DNA of 64,000 bases from Isochrysis galbana (GCA_018136815.1 CM030931.1:6654399-6718398), one strand, 5' to 3'. Positions 51,713 through 62,976 are shown, counted from the first letter of the stretch. Notes: generated from the letters alone by a model not told the origin. Numbers and translations are program-made.

Positions 51713-52934
51713 GGCCGGCGGCGCGGCTGTCCTCTCGGCTTCCCTCGTCGCCCGTCGCGGGCTCTCGTGTGCTGTGCTCGGCGAGCGCGGCGGCGAAGGA
51801 GGCGGCCATACCGGGCGAGCGACTCGCCGCTCTCCGCCAGGCCCTCCTCGCCGAGGAGGAGCCGCACCACCCACGGGCGCCACGGAGACGCACGACCCAC
51901 CAGCCGAAGCCTGACTGGCTCAAGGTGCAGATGCCAGGCGGCGAGGAGTTCCAGAGGCTGAAGCGGGGCCTGCGAGCGGGTAAGTTGGCCACTGTCTGCG
52001 AGGAAGCCAAGTGCCCCAACATCGGAGAATGCTGGGGAGGCAAGAAGGAGACGGCCACAGCGACCATCATGGTCATGGGAGACACATGCACGCGCGGCTG
52101 CCGGTTCTGCAATGTGAAGACGGCGCGCAACCCGCCGCCGATCAACCCAGGCGAGGCGCGTGCCACCGCTGAGAACATCGCCTCGTGGGATGTCGGCTAC
52201 GTGGTCATCACGTCCGTAGATCGGGATGACCTACCCGATGGAGGCGCCTCTCACTTTGCAGAGGTCATCCGCACAGCAAAGCAACTCAATCCATCGCTTA
52301 TGCTCGAGTGCCTCACGCCTGACTTCAATGGCACCTCTGGGCTCGACGGTGTAGCTACAGTTGCCACTAGCGGGCTCGATGTTTACGCACATAACATCGA
52401 GACGGTGCGTCGTCTGCAGTCAAAGGTGCGGGATCGACGCGCTGGGTATGTCGAGTCCTTCCGTGTGCTCGAGCATGCTAAGGCCGTGCGAGAGCAGCAT
52501 GAGCAAGGTCCGCTGGTGACTAAGACTTCCATCATGCTGGGATGTGGCGAGGAGCCTGAGGAGGTGCGCCAGACAATGCGCGACGCGCTCAACGCGGGTG
52601 TGGAGATCTTCACTCTCGGTAAGAGCTGGTCTTCCCTGCCTTGTTTCACGTGCCTCGCATACATGCGACCTCTACCTGAGGGTTTTGTGAAGCTCATGTG
52701 TTCCCTTCTCTATGGCCGTCAGGCCAATATCTGCGTCCCTCAAAGAAGCACATGCCTGTGTCGCGCCTCGTCCACCCGGACGAATTTGAGGCTTTTCGCC
52801 AGGAGGGCTTGTCGATGGGCTTTAAGTACGTCGCCTCCGGCCCTCTGGTGCGGTCCTCGTACCGTGCGGGCGAGGCTTTCATTGAAGGTATTGTTAAGAG
52901 GCGCCAGGCGGAGGCCGCTGCAGGTCATGCATAG
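51709..52934 (+). CDS. lipA: Lipoyl synthase
   Basis: Two exons, 51709-52618 and 52723-52934, are joined across a 104-bp GTAAGA...GTCAG intron that splits a Gly codon ([13 protein letters not shown]). The product is 373 residues. The N-terminus [20 protein letters not shown] is basic, Ser-rich and amphipathic, as in organelle presequences (mitochondrial most likely). The auxiliary 4Fe-4S cluster site is [12 protein letters not shown], and the radical-SAM cluster site is CTRGCRFC (C-x3-C-x2-C). The C-terminal [12 protein letters not shown] holds the family's R-x3-S-Y motif that ligates the auxiliary cluster. The enzyme inserts two sulphurs into protein-bound octanoyl groups to make lipoyl groups for pyruvate and 2-oxoglutarate dehydrogenases. 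All key residues are present. The start directly follows a GA repeat; upstream open sequence is low-complexity and not counted. Confidence 0.95.
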
Positions 52935-54258
52935 GATTCCAAGGCGCGACTGCTTGCCAGCACAGCGACCAGCTTGCAGCTGGCTCGAGCTGTCAATGCT
53001 CGCACGGCTTGGGGGGTTGTATGACCTCCCGGAGGGTCCCTCGTGTCAATTATAGCACTCGTGACCATCTCATGACGTGCATCGCGTCTCAGTCCTTTAC
53101 AGCAGGAATCTGCATTTGCAAGCTTCACGGATTCATGCCGCCGTGGGGCTCGCGACGTACTTGATGTCTCAAAGCGCACGTGATGACTCGCAACGCACGT
53201 GACAGGTAGTCATCGCACTATCTACCACCTCTTCCCCTCAATCCAACGCAAAGAGCAAAGCGTTGAAACTGCAGTGTCCTCGATGGCATGACCGCGACAA
53301 AATTGCACAGCGAACGGCACCATTCGCTGCATTCACTTTCAAGGTAGCCTGGCTTGTTGAGCTTGACCTCGCCGCTCAGTCAGTCGTGAAGTTAATGTTT
53401 ACATGAAGCACTGCAACTATTCAGATGACCACCCCGGGTATAACCTAAAGCGAATGCTCCGCGCTAAACCTTAGGCCGACCACTCTGCCGCTGGGCTTGG
53501 TGTCGTCACAATGCAACCGGCACATGAAGCAGAATCCCTCCAAATGTGGAAGACTCGAGACTTGTAGACCCTTTCGCACGCTTCTCTCTGCTAGAACACA
53601 TGCATAGCCCGGGTCCCGACGTATGTCCAGCGCCCCCGCGTTACATCATGCATTACTTAATGCTTGATTATTCGACCTATTTCATGGTAGCGTTCAACGC
53701 GGAGGCGTCTCGTGCCCTTTCCTTCGGGGACTAGCTCTCCTCTGTAGGGCCCTTTAATCACTCTCACGCCGTATGCTGTCGTGCTTCGATAGCGCTTCCG
53801 GAGGAGGAGGGGCCGCCGCACTCACGCAGCCACTCCTATCGCGAGGGGTACCAGCGGCGCTAGCGCGGCGCGTGGGCTCCCTTCCCCTTCCTCGCTGGGA
53901 AGCGGGGAGGGGTTCTCGATCATGCTCGGGCAACTCCATTTCCATTTCGTTGTGAGAGAACGAAGGGCGCGAACGGTGCGGCGAGTTGGCGAGCTACGCG
54001 GCGCCGGCGACCGTGGGTGGCACGTGGGCCCGCACGGGAGCGCGGCAGCTGCAGGCCAGAAGTCGCGTTACGTCGAAAATGGGCCAGGTGGTAGTTTTGT
54101 TTTTACTCTTACTCAGGATGTTATACCGTTAATATGGATTTGGAGACGGCGCAATGACGCGGCGCGTGCGCATAGCAACTTTTCCCCCACCCCATACTTT
54201 TTCAGAAGCAGAAGCACGCCTATCAGACCGTCACGGAACACCTACGGCTAAGTAGCCT
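52935..54258. other. Intergenic DNA
   Basis: No gene recognised. Small frames at 53546-53734 and 53773-53955 have no domain features. Copy 3 of the AAGTCGCG repeat is at 54060-54088. Confidence 0.45.
54060..54088 (+). repeat. AAGTCGCG dispersed repeat, copy 3
   Basis: Related to 6118 and 7070 with a few changes (AAGTCGCGTTACGTCGAAAA, then TGGGCCAGG). It lies about 170 bp downstream of the stop of the minus-strand gene relic that follows. Confidence 0.65.
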
Positions 54259-54950
54259 TTAAGTCTTCATCTTCTTTGCCTTTTTCTCCTTCTCCTCGAT
54301 CCTGTGGTCAATGTCGTTCTGCTGGCAGGCGACCATGTCCCTTGGCTGATCTTGGGTGACGAGGTCCGTGGTGCGTGAGAGGATGGCCTTCTGGCCCTGC
54401 ATCCAGAGTTTGCTAGCTGCCCGGCGCACTTGCACCATGGGACTCGTTTCATCGTACGCGACCGCCGTGATGTATTCCATGCAGAGGTACGCGACGGCCG
54501 CCTTGTCTCCAATGTATTTGGTCTTTGGGATCTTGTCGTACTCGTCAGAGTAGTCTTCGACGAGCACGAGCTTTGCCTTGCACCAACGGCCCATGTATGG
54601 CTCGATGAGTGCCCACATCGACGGGTAGCGTTCCGCTTGGCCAAATCCACGCGGAAGTCTCCACATCCACGGCCCATACACCGGAGGCGGTGACGAGCAG
54701 CATCGCCAGGATGGCACCGCTCATGCCCTCCTCCATGTGTTCGCAGAGCTTGAGGGCTGGGCTCCGGATCTCCTAGTAGGTGCGGTGACTGAGTCGCTTG
54801 GCGAGGAAGACAAAGTACTCGCCGCCTCAGCTGGCAATGGACCGGGCAAGCGGCGAAAGTGAATGTGAACGTATTGAGTATCAGCCTTCCTGAATGGTGA
54901 ATGGGAGAGCATCGCGAACCTGTTCCGACAGCTGGGCGTAGACCTCGCGG
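54259..54950 (-). pseudogene. Unknown gene, apparently broken
   Basis: The downstream part is a good frame ending at 54259: YPSMWALIEPYMGRWCKAKL, VLVEDYSDEYDKIPKTKYIG, DKAAVAYLCMEYITAV and a Lys-rich tail KEKKAKKMKT. The upstream part lies in another frame: EYFVFLAKRLSHRTY, a TAG stop, EIRSPALKLCEHMEEGMSGA, then a hydrophobic AILAMLLVTASGVWAV. Before it comes a third piece, LREVYAQLSEQVRDALPFTI. The pieces read like one helical protein interrupted by a stop near 54776 and a frame change near 54660. Introns might explain the frame change, but I found no clear GT-AG pair and the in-frame TAG remains. I do not recognise the family. Alternatively only the last 150 residues (from ATG 54717) are expressed. 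Confidence 0.45.
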
Positions 54951-54976
54951 AGGCAAAGCCGCCCTGGGCCTGAAAT

Positions 54977-55048
54977 GCGCGGCGCGATGTGAGCTAGTCC
55001 TGCCGAAATTCGCCCAACCAACTAGTCCTGCCAATTTGCGGTCTGAAA
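54977..55048 (+). repeat. 72-bp direct repeat flanking AT-rich island, left
   Basis: Begins GCGCGGCGCGATGTGAGCTA and ends GCGGTCTGAAA. The partner at 55540-55611 has the same length and about four mismatches. A short extra GCGCGGCGCGATG occurs at 55058-55070. Confidence 0.8.
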
Positions 55049-55174
55049 TCTGAAAGCGCGCGGCGCGATGTTTTGAGTTTTGATCTCCCACCATTTTTTT
55101 CTTCCTGGGTAAGTAGGGAAGATGTATCCGCGCATATACTTTCGACTTTCGAGGAAACAACCCTCCCATTGTCG

Positions 55175-55423
55175 ATGAGTACGCCAGGCGGATTAAGGAT
55201 TAAGGACAAATTAATTGAAATAGCAGAAGCGGAGAATTACTTCGAAATGGCTAGACCAAATGATAATGATACATATGACTACGTTGATATAATGAAGGAC
55301 ATGAGGCATGCAGGTTGGGATATTACAACTCTACCGGACTATCGTTTCTATCAAGAAGCAATGTGTCTCGTGTCTCGAGTTCGTCAGGAAACGTCAAAAT
55401 ATGCTGAAGGAGATAAATGCTAA
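55175..55423 (+). CDS. Unknown small protein in AT-rich island
   Basis: An 82-residue frame from ATG 55175 (MSTPGGLRIKDKLIEIAEAE) whose base composition is clearly poorer in GC than every other gene here (AAT, ATA and AAA codons are common). It contains IMKDMRHAGWDITTLPDYRF near residues 46-65. About 100 bp after its stop, another frame encodes LEDMNMKDEGWDVTRLPGEY. The two share MKD--GWD-T-LP, so the island seems to hold two degenerate copies of one module. I do not know the family. Transfer from an AT-rich genome (organelle, bacterium or algal virus) would explain the composition, but that is inference. A frame starting at 55073 would add 34 residues across the boundary. Confidence 0.45.
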   Translation: MSTPGGLRIKDKLIEIAEAENYFEMARPNDNDTYDYVDIMKDMRHAGWDITTLPDYRFYQEAMCLVSRVRQETSKYAEGDKC

Positions 55424-55539
55424 TGTTACAGCATTTTGTCAGGAAAAAGACACTGGAAGATATGAATATGAAGGATGAAGGTTGGGATGTTACACGGCTG
55501 CCGGGTGAATACTTAGTGTGATTATTGCACCCTGCGAGT

Positions 55540-55611
55540 GCGCGGCGCGATGTGAGCTAGTCCGGCCAAAATTCGCCCAACCAACTAGTCCTGCCAAATT
55601 GCGGTCTGAAA
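55540..55611 (+). repeat. 72-bp direct repeat flanking AT-rich island, right
   Basis: Partner of 54977-55048. The AT-rich DNA lies exactly between the two copies. Confidence 0.8.
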
Positions 55612-56384
55612 GGGTATGTGAAATATTGGTATGGACATTTGATGGCTCCATCCATTCAATTGATGTCCCATAATTGACGGAACGACACCTTGAGGGCGCT
55701 CATGACGAGAGGTGGAGGTGGAGGACCGGAGCCGGGACAGAAGGGCGGCAAACACACAAGCAAGGGGAAAGGCGGAAAGGCAGAGAAGAGAACCGGGCGG
55801 ATACGTAAGGAAGCGGAAAGGATGTGGGAGACGCACGCGTCTGGAGAACGAAAGGGGGGGGGGGGGGGGCGATCCTTCGACGAGAGGGTAGCCAAAGGGG
55901 GGTCTTAAGAGGGTAGCGCCATTCTAGGTTCTAGGGGTAAAAACCCTTGCCCTTGGGGTGACTCCCCCTACCCGCAACAGCGACGTTTTCCACCGTGGTC
56001 ACACGCACATAGCCACAAAGACGCACACGGGGGGCAAGCTCATAACATAGCCGTATGCCGCGCTAAGGCTCGGCCGTGACTAGCGTACACACGGCGGTGA
56101 TGACTGAACAAGCAAGAGCAGAAGAGGCGCACACACTAGCGCATAGAGGAGAGAAGACCGACAACCACGGCCGTCAACGCCATCCGGCGGGGACGCAGTT
56201 AGCCCTGCTGCTGGCTATCTACGTGGCACAAAGAGGAGCCCATACTTACGCGAGCCGTGACGCGTGCAAGCCACGTGCGCCGCGTGTGCTACGGACACGC
56301 ATCCAGAATTAGAATGGTCCAATGTTGACAGCCGGAGAGCGCTCTTCACCCGGCACGCAGTCTACTGGGAGGAGTGTGAACAAC
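55612..56384. other. Intergenic DNA
   Basis: No gene accepted. A G-run of about 19 lies at 55852-55870, and a CCCCCTACCCGCAACAG word at 55965-55981 is shared with 3820-3836. The last 300 bp are probably the 3' untranslated region of the CCT gamma gene. Confidence 0.4.
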
Positions 56385-59212
56385 TTAGACCTCTGCGCGG
56401 GGATCGTCTCCGCCCTCATCCTGGGGCGCCTGTTGCTGGCCAACGGGAGCACGCTTCTTGTGCTGCTTATGTGTGCCCGAGACGATCTCGTCGATGCGCA
56501 GAAGCATAGACGCAGCCTCAATCGCGGTTTTAATTGTCTGTGATTTTACGGCGAATGGCTCCCACACACCCAGTTCGTTCATATCGGCGAGGATCCCCTT
56601 CTCACCGTCAATGCCCCATGTGAGGTTAGTGCCCGAAGCGTGCTTGGCGCGAAGCTGCGTGAGCACACGGATGATGTCAGCGCCGCAGTTCTCGAGCAGC
56701 GTGCGCGGGATCACCTCTAATGCCACTCCTGCGGCGCGGTAGGCGCCGGCGATCTCCGGTTCCTGCGTCTTGGAACCGGCGACAAGCGCGTGCGCAATGG
56801 CCATCTCCGTGGCACCACCGCCAGGAACGGCGCGAGGGTCCAAATAGATGGTTCGCAGCACATTCATCGCGTCGCCAAGGTTGCGCTCAACCTGCATGAG
56901 GGCGAGACATGGAGGATACGCTGAGGAGGTTGCTTGCAGCAGCAGTCGGTGGAGATGCGCGGCATCGATTGGTGGTGCAGGGAGCGTGTGTAGGTAGGTG
57001 AGAGGTTGCGCACCTCATTGAGGACATCCTTATTGGCTCCACGCAGCACGATGGAGCAAGCCTTCGGGGCCTCGCAGTCAACAAACCAAGAGAACCACTC
57101 GTCACCAATCTTAGTGCACTCGAAGAGACCGCAGCCCGTGCCGATATCTTTCTCTTGAATCTCGGAGGTACGATGGACGATTGTGGCACCCGTAGCGCGC
57201 GCAATGCGGTTATTGTCCGTCTTTCGGATGCGGCGGATCACGGAGATATTAGCCTTCACAAGGTAGTGCTGCGCAAGATCAGAGACGCCTTTTTCGGTGA
57301 CAACGATGTCAGGCTTGAAGGCAACAATCTCCGAGCAGATCTCTTTAATGGCCTCCTCTTCCTGCCGGAGGAGTTCCTCCCACGCCTGGACCGAGCACGT
57401 TTGGCAGGGGCGTTCGGGTGTTGGGCGTGAGGCAGGCAAGCCTTTCATGCACGGGGACAGTCTCGCCATGCAACACCCAGTTCGGGATCGCACCTTGTCG
57501 TCAGACATCTCGATGTTGGTCTGCGACTCGTTTTTCTTGTATTCGAGCGTGCAGTCAAGGAGCAGGATGCGCGGCTTCACGATCCTTCGGCGCATCTTGG
57601 AGTGCACAAGATCCTTATTCATCATCACACCCTTGAGCACGCGTGAGTCCTCGAGGTTGCCTCCGGGAATCTTCTCCACCTTGGCATACCTATCAATGAC
57701 AACAAGAGACAATCCGGGTGAATTTGTCAGGAGGTGAGATGGGCGCGTTGGCAGAACACCCTTCTACATGCGTCCGTCTCGCCCATGCCCCACAACTGCA
57801 CCCTCGCCACAATTGCTCACCGCTTGATGTCGACCTCCTTACGTCCGCCCTCTTCCATGTAAACAGTTGAGACGGCCTCAAGCGAGAGATCGATGAGCAT
57901 GCCCGAAAAGTGAGAGATGAACTTGGTGCCTGTGCACGCTTGGACCATCTTGATCAGCTCTTCCTTGTCGGTCATGTCGATGGGCCTCGCGCACTTATCA
58001 AGCACCTGTAGAGATCCGGCGTCGTGGCGGGTTAGGTGTTTGGAAGCAGCAGTCGCAGTTGGCCTCGAAGTAATGCAGCTAGGGTGGTGAATTGCTCCCA
58101 CAACTGCAACCTGCCTGATATAGGGGCGGGAGCCTATCGAGGGCGTGCGGTGCTGTTTGTGCAAGCTGATGCAGGGTCAATACGACGACCGCGAAGCAGA
58201 AGCCACAGCGGAGCGGCTGAACCATCTCGATATCTACTCACCACCACAAACCAACACCACCATGGGCCACCCACATGAGCTGTCACATGATTTTGCAGCC
58301 AGCGGCACGCATGATGTGGCTGGCTGTGCTCGTGTTGCTGGCTGCGTTGTCATAGCAGCGGAGGGAAACACACCGCGATGGCGTCATCGAGCGCCCTCAA
58401 GTATCCGTTGCAAATGGTAGTTGGGTGAAGCTGCCTCTCGAGGAGCGGACCGGCAAGATTGAGGTACTCGCCAGCAAGCACGATCACAGAGGTGGTGCCA
58501 TCGCCGACTTGCTCATCCTGTCGGGTGATGGACGCACGAGGCAGGACTAGTGAGGGGCTGCTCGTCAGCGGGTTCTCTTGGACCAACTATTCGACTCTCC
58601 ACTGACCGCCCCGCCGCATATATGACGTCCACGAAACCGGGCGCACATCGCGTGACGGCTTCCGTACGATGGGTTGGCATTGTCACGGGTAGCAACCATC
58701 AGCCAGACACTTATCCTCACCTGTGCACGGGAGAGCTCGATCATCGACTTGGCGGCAGGGTGCGAGACGTCGACTTCGCGGAGTATCGAGTTGCCATCGT
58801 TAGTCATTACGATCCCTCCCATCGGGTCGAGGAGCATCTTGAGCATCGAGCGGGGGCCGAGCGTTGTGCGGATGATCTCCGAGACCGCTTTGCCCGCCGC
58901 GATATTAGACATCTGAGCCTTGCGTCCGGTCTCGCGCTGCACCTGCGAGAGGATAAGTGGCCGAAATAATTGCTTGTCAGCCAGCCTCCCCCAACCCTGC
59001 CCCCGGGTCCTTCACTCCATTCTTCCGACTGGGGACCCCCTTGCCCTCCGTTCCCTACCCCATTCCCCATCTCCCTTCCTTCTTCTCTCACCAGCGAGGG
59101 CGCGCGACGGGCGCACGGCTAGGGCGTCGCGCATGTGCGTTAGGAGTCTTGTTCTTCCTACCTGCTGGTTCATCACCATGATAGGCGTGCCGCCCATCCG
59201 AGCCATGGCCAT
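56385..59212 (-). CDS. CCT3: T-complex protein 1 subunit gamma (CCT3)
   Basis: Seven exons (59162-59212, 58721-58942, 58374-58517, 57821-58005, 57494-57689, 57014-57385, 56385-56891) splice in frame to 558 residues, the usual CCT length. The gamma subunit is one of eight in the cytosolic TRiC/CCT ring that folds actin, tubulin and other proteins using ATP. Visible signatures are SEIIRTTLGPRSMLKMLLDP and GGIVMTNDGNSILRE (nucleotide-binding P-loop), DEQVGDGTTSVIVLAGE (catalytic region of group II chaperonins), KEVDIKRYAKVEKIPGG, ESQTNIEMSDDK, VTEKGVSDLAQHYL, RRIRKTDNNRIARATGATIV and VPGGGATEMAIAHAL, ending LRIDEIVSGTHKQHKKR. All introns are GT-AG; one (57386-57493, 108 bp) has no in-frame stop, so retaining it would add 36 residues. 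The start could also be two codons later (MARMGG). Confidence 0.95.
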
Positions 59213-59484
59213 GTGTGCTCTGGAGAGAGGAGAAGAGAGGGGGGGGGGGGGGGGCGAGTGGGGGCGGGCGGGGGGCGGTGGAAGCAGCGGGGGGGGGGGA
59301 GAGAGTTGGGCCGAGAAGAAGCTTGCCACCGATGTAATGGATAACAAGGCGATGAGAAGGGGAAGAAGGGGAGGGGGAGGGGGAAGGGGGGAAGAGGAAG
59401 GGGGGGGGGGGCTCGGCCGAGCGGGCGGAGAGGGCGGGGGAGAGAGGCCCCGCGGGGGGAGAAGGGAGGGGGGGAGGGGAGGGG

Positions 59485-59515
<31 letters not shown>

Positions 59516-59623
59516 GGGGCGCGTTGTCGCCATGGCCGTTGGGAGCAAACCTGTATTGTATTGTAGGAGGGACGAGTACTCCTACTCGTACAAGTAGGTC
59601 GTAGGAAGAGAGAGGGGTGGCGT
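59213..59623. other. Purine-rich low-complexity region with CGG repeat
   Basis: 5' flank of CCT3. Many G runs from 59240 to 59480 and a (GGC)n tract at about 59487-59515. No gene seen. The final 8 bases (59616-59623, GGTGGCGT) are the left target duplication of the adjacent MITE. Confidence 0.6.
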
Positions 59624-59806
59624 CCTACATGTGAAACACAGCCAAACTTAGAAAAAAAAAGCAAAAACAGTATGTTTTTTGCCGTCGAAAAAAAACAGTG
59701 TAAAGAACAGATGTGCGGGGTAGGGGGGCCGCCCGAAATAAAACAGCGAAAAACATATGTTTTGGGCCTCCGAAAAAAAACACTGTTCCTGTGTTTCACA
59801 TGTAGG
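59624..59806. mobile_element. hAT-type MITE, copy 2
   Basis: A 183-bp element with perfect 18-bp terminal inverted repeats: CCTACATGTGAAACACAG at the left, and its reverse complement at 59789-59806. It is flanked by an 8-bp duplication GGTGGCGT at 59616-59623 and 59807-59814. Inside are paired GAAAAAAAACA words. The perfect ends suggest a recent insertion. Related to 10577-10771. Confidence 0.85.
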
Positions 59807-59814
59807 GGTGGCGT

Positions 59815-61623
59815 TAGAAATTGTAGTCTTGTAAGAGGTCTTGTTGGCTAGCATCCCTAGCCTAGATGGGAAATACAGTGTTAGGGCGGTCAAACAGCTA
59901 TTTTAACTTCTAAGGGTGAAAATTGACCAAGTCAAGATTAAGATTGAGGATTCATTACGAGATCTTTGGATATGGTGACCGGATAGGTGTAACTAGCACA
60001 TATCCGGTGCCCTTTGGGCCCTTGACCCCCCACGGTAGCCCACGCAGCGATGCGTAACCAGAAAACGCGCAAATTGGCCAGAAATCACTATCGCGGAGGG
60101 CCGACGTCCGACGCGAGCGCGGGCGAGCGTCGGGCCGCTAATCGACGCGTCCCCGGCGCAGCGTGCCTCGGCCAGCCACAGCCATGCGCGTAGGCTGCCA
60201 GGTGCGCCTCTTGGCCCAGGCCAGAGTTTCGTTTCGGACCCGCCCAAATTTCGTTTCGAAATTTCGCACGCATTTCACTAAGTTTCGGGCCCGCTCCACC
60301 CAAATTTCGGGGGTGTTTTGCTTTGCTCTCGGTTATAATGGCTAATGGCGCTAGCGCGCTCCGCGCGCATCGATACGCACCTAACTATGACGAATTGGGA
60401 TGGCCCATAGGGCCTGAGGGCAATGAGGAAGGGGCAAAGCCGGCGGCAGGCNNNNNNNNNNNNNNNNNNNNNNNNNNNNNNNNNNNNNNNNNNNNNNNNN
60501 NNNNNNNNNNNNNNNNNNNNNNNNNNNNNNNNNNNNNNNNNNNNNNNNNNNTCCCCCCCCCCCCTCCCCCTAACCCCCCTCTCTCCCCCTCCCCCCCCCG
60601 CCCCCCGCTCCCGCCCCCCCCTCCCCTCGCGACCTCTCTCCCCCGCCGCACCCGCCGCTCGCGCCCAGGCCCACCCAGGCCCAGGGCAGCAAGCAGGGGC
60701 CTACGACAGGCTGGCTGGCCGTGACTGGGCCAACCTTCTCACCTCCTTCTTCCTTCTTACTATCGTGGGGTTTCCAGGGTTCACCAGCCGATGTATTCAA
60801 GACCACCTACACAAAGAGGCGTTGCCTCTTACTCTTACTTGTTACTTGTACTTGTGGGTTCTCGTCTACGTTGAGGACATTGTAAGTTGTAATCGTCGAC
60901 AATCCTGCGCTAATCTACGCACACGCGTCGGCTACAAGCCTTAATTAAGCGAAAGGATTCCGGTAGAAGACAAAGGCGAATTGACTGATTGACTTGGATA
61001 CTCGTGTCAATGTCAATGTTGCAGTTACAGTTGACAGTTGCAGTGTGCAGTGTTGCAGTTACAAGGGAAAGGCCAAAATGTCTCCAATTGTCGCAACATT
61101 TGTACGTTCGGACCTCCGCCTCGAGCGCTATCTATGGATCGTACATCGATCCCTCCAATTCACAATTCACGCCATTTTGATACGCAGGCTGGACTTGCCT
61201 CGGTGGCCGAGACTAGAGGTGGGGACGGGAAAAATCGACTTTTCACAATTGCACCCAAAAGTCGATGTGAATGCATGGAGAGGTGTCTCATGCTATCATA
61301 AGAGCTTCTGCAAAGTTTCAGAAGCCAATTGTTTCATGGTGGCGAGTACGAGCGAAGACAATGCGGTGTTTTTTTCGCGGTGGCCAGGGAGTTTTTTTTT
61401 AGTAGATTTTGGCGCGTTGGAGCCACAATGAAGGATGCTTGTGCCCACCAAAGGCCACTTTCGGGGTTGCGGGGCTGGAACCTCGTCCTCTGCCGTCCCC
61501 AAAGGGCAGAAGTGTCACTTCCAGCACACACACACCCGACATCCGCCCCAGCTATCCAGCCCTTCCTTCCGGCAATTGACATGCCAACGCGCGCGCCCCC
61601 ACTCACAGATAGCCAGATAGCCT
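59815..61623. other. Intergenic DNA with assembly gap
   Basis: Positions 60452-60551 are N and are followed by C-rich low-complexity sequence. A frame at 60994-61431 (145 codons) has no recognisable features and I do not accept it as a gene. Tandem GTTGCAGTTACAG-like words occur at 61018-61065. Confidence 0.5.
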
Positions 61624-61923
61624 GGTCACTCACTATGGGGGTGCGGATGGCACCAGCTACAATGGGAGATTGAAAGGCTAAGCAAGCTCCCTAACGATTC
61701 CGGTGAGATGGATCAGCGAAAAAAATTGGGGGTTATCCGGCGAAAATTTCGAAAATTACCGAACTTCGGGCCTTCGAAGGCGGAGCGCGAAATACAGTCA
61801 GGCCCCCCTTCCGGTATATTTTTGGTGAGGCCCTTCATGCGAGGTACAAACATCGAATGACGAGGAAATTTGTGACGCCAACTTACTGGGCCCACAAGGC
61901 AACTAACTTTATAGCTAGACGCG

Positions 61924-62976
61924 ATGGAGCGCGCCGCCGCGACTCCCCTCTCCTTCAGGCCCCCCGCCGAGGGCGGCTCCCCAGTCTCCATGGACCTGTC
62001 GCTGACGAAGCGACCGCGCCCACCGTCGGAGGCCGAGCAGGTGTGTGCGACCCCGGTCGCACCCCGCGGCCCGTGGCCTCGGCCACACCCAACAAGGCAG
62101 CCATGCTGGCCCCCCTCATGGGGGGTGGCTGTCTGTAGACCCCACCACATCACCACCACAACCACACCGTCACCCCCTCCATGGGCATGCCTTATGGCAG
62201 AGGCCCCTCCCACCCCGGCGACGGTCGCGCTGCCACGGCAGCGCGACCCGAGACCGGGTGGCCCTCATGGGCACAACATCATGACAACACATTTTTGCAA
62301 CACAGCCAGCATACTGCCTTGGGAGAACAAGGAAGACTGGACAACAGGAGGCCGGTGGCGAAGCCCAGCCCCCAGAGCAACGCGCTACCCTCACTTCCAA
62401 TCACCTGGCCCTGCGAGACTAACCACATACCCATACGGCCCTGCACCACAGGAACCAGACTCAGAAGATGAGGACAACAATGTGGACACCGACGCAACGT
62501 ATGACCTGTCGCTACACCAGGAAGGCGACTTCATCCTTCACGACACGATGGTGTACGCGGCCATCGTCGAGCTTCTCCTCGAACTCGAGGGTGTGGACCC
62601 CGAGCCGGACTTCTGGGCCCGATCCTCAAAGGGTCCTTGGCACATCGCGATAAACGAAGACTGCATGCTGCAATTCAAGGCACGTTACGGAGAGCTCACC
62701 ACGATCAGGGTTCACAACGTTGACATCAAGGTGGAAGTCAAGATTGAATCCATCGAGGACAAGCTCAACAAAAAAGGCTCCTCGTCGCGCAAAGCACTGT
62801 ACGAGGCACTCCAAGATGTCGCGGCCCACGTCGTGATCGAGGCAGAGGGGGATAATATCGGAAAACCAATTAGGATTCGTGCCAAGACGGCTGATCAGCG
62901 AAGCAACACACCTGCTCCAACTCACGAGAGCATATCTGGACGAAACCGGGGAACCGGGCCTAATACTAGCCCTTGA
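61924..62976 (+). CDS. LINE ORF1-like protein (C-terminal end out of frame)
   Basis: A 350-codon frame from ATG 61924. The first 150 residues are Pro/Thr/Ala-rich with low complexity (for example RPHHITTTTTPSPPP). Residues about 175-300 look folded and acidic (LSLHQEGDFILHDTMVYAAI, then VELLLELEGVDPEPDFWARS, then CMLQFKARYGELTTIRVHNV). The last 45 residues are read out of frame over reverse-transcriptase sequence and are not native. The function is probably nucleic-acid binding in a retrotransposon particle, from position only; I see no zinc knuckle. It could instead be the N-terminus of a single long ORF whose middle is deleted. Confidence 0.5.
   Translation: MERAAATPLSFRPPAEGGSPVSMDLSLTKRPRPPSEAEQVCATPVAPRGPWPRPHPTRQPCWPPSWGVAVCRPHHITTTTTPSPPPWACLMAEAPPTPATVALPRQRDPRPGGPHGHNIMTTHFCNTASILPWENKEDWTTGGRWRSPAPRATRYPHFQSPGPARLTTYPYGPAPQEPDSEDEDNNVDTDATYDLSLHQEGDFILHDTMVYAAIVELLLELEGVDPEPDFWARSSKGPWHIAINEDCMLQFKARYGELTTIRVHNVDIKVEVKIESIEDKLNKKGSSSRKALYEALQDVAAHVVIEAEGDNIGKPIRIRAKTADQRSNTPAPTHESISGRNRGTGPNTSP

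Noticed and set aside
58920..59597. Plus-strand frame of 225 codons
   Set aside because: Antisense to CCT3 exons, and a Gly/Arg run from G-rich simple sequence.
60994..61431. 145-codon frame
   Set aside because: No recognisable feature, repeat-like beginning, and no support from the other strand or the neighbours.
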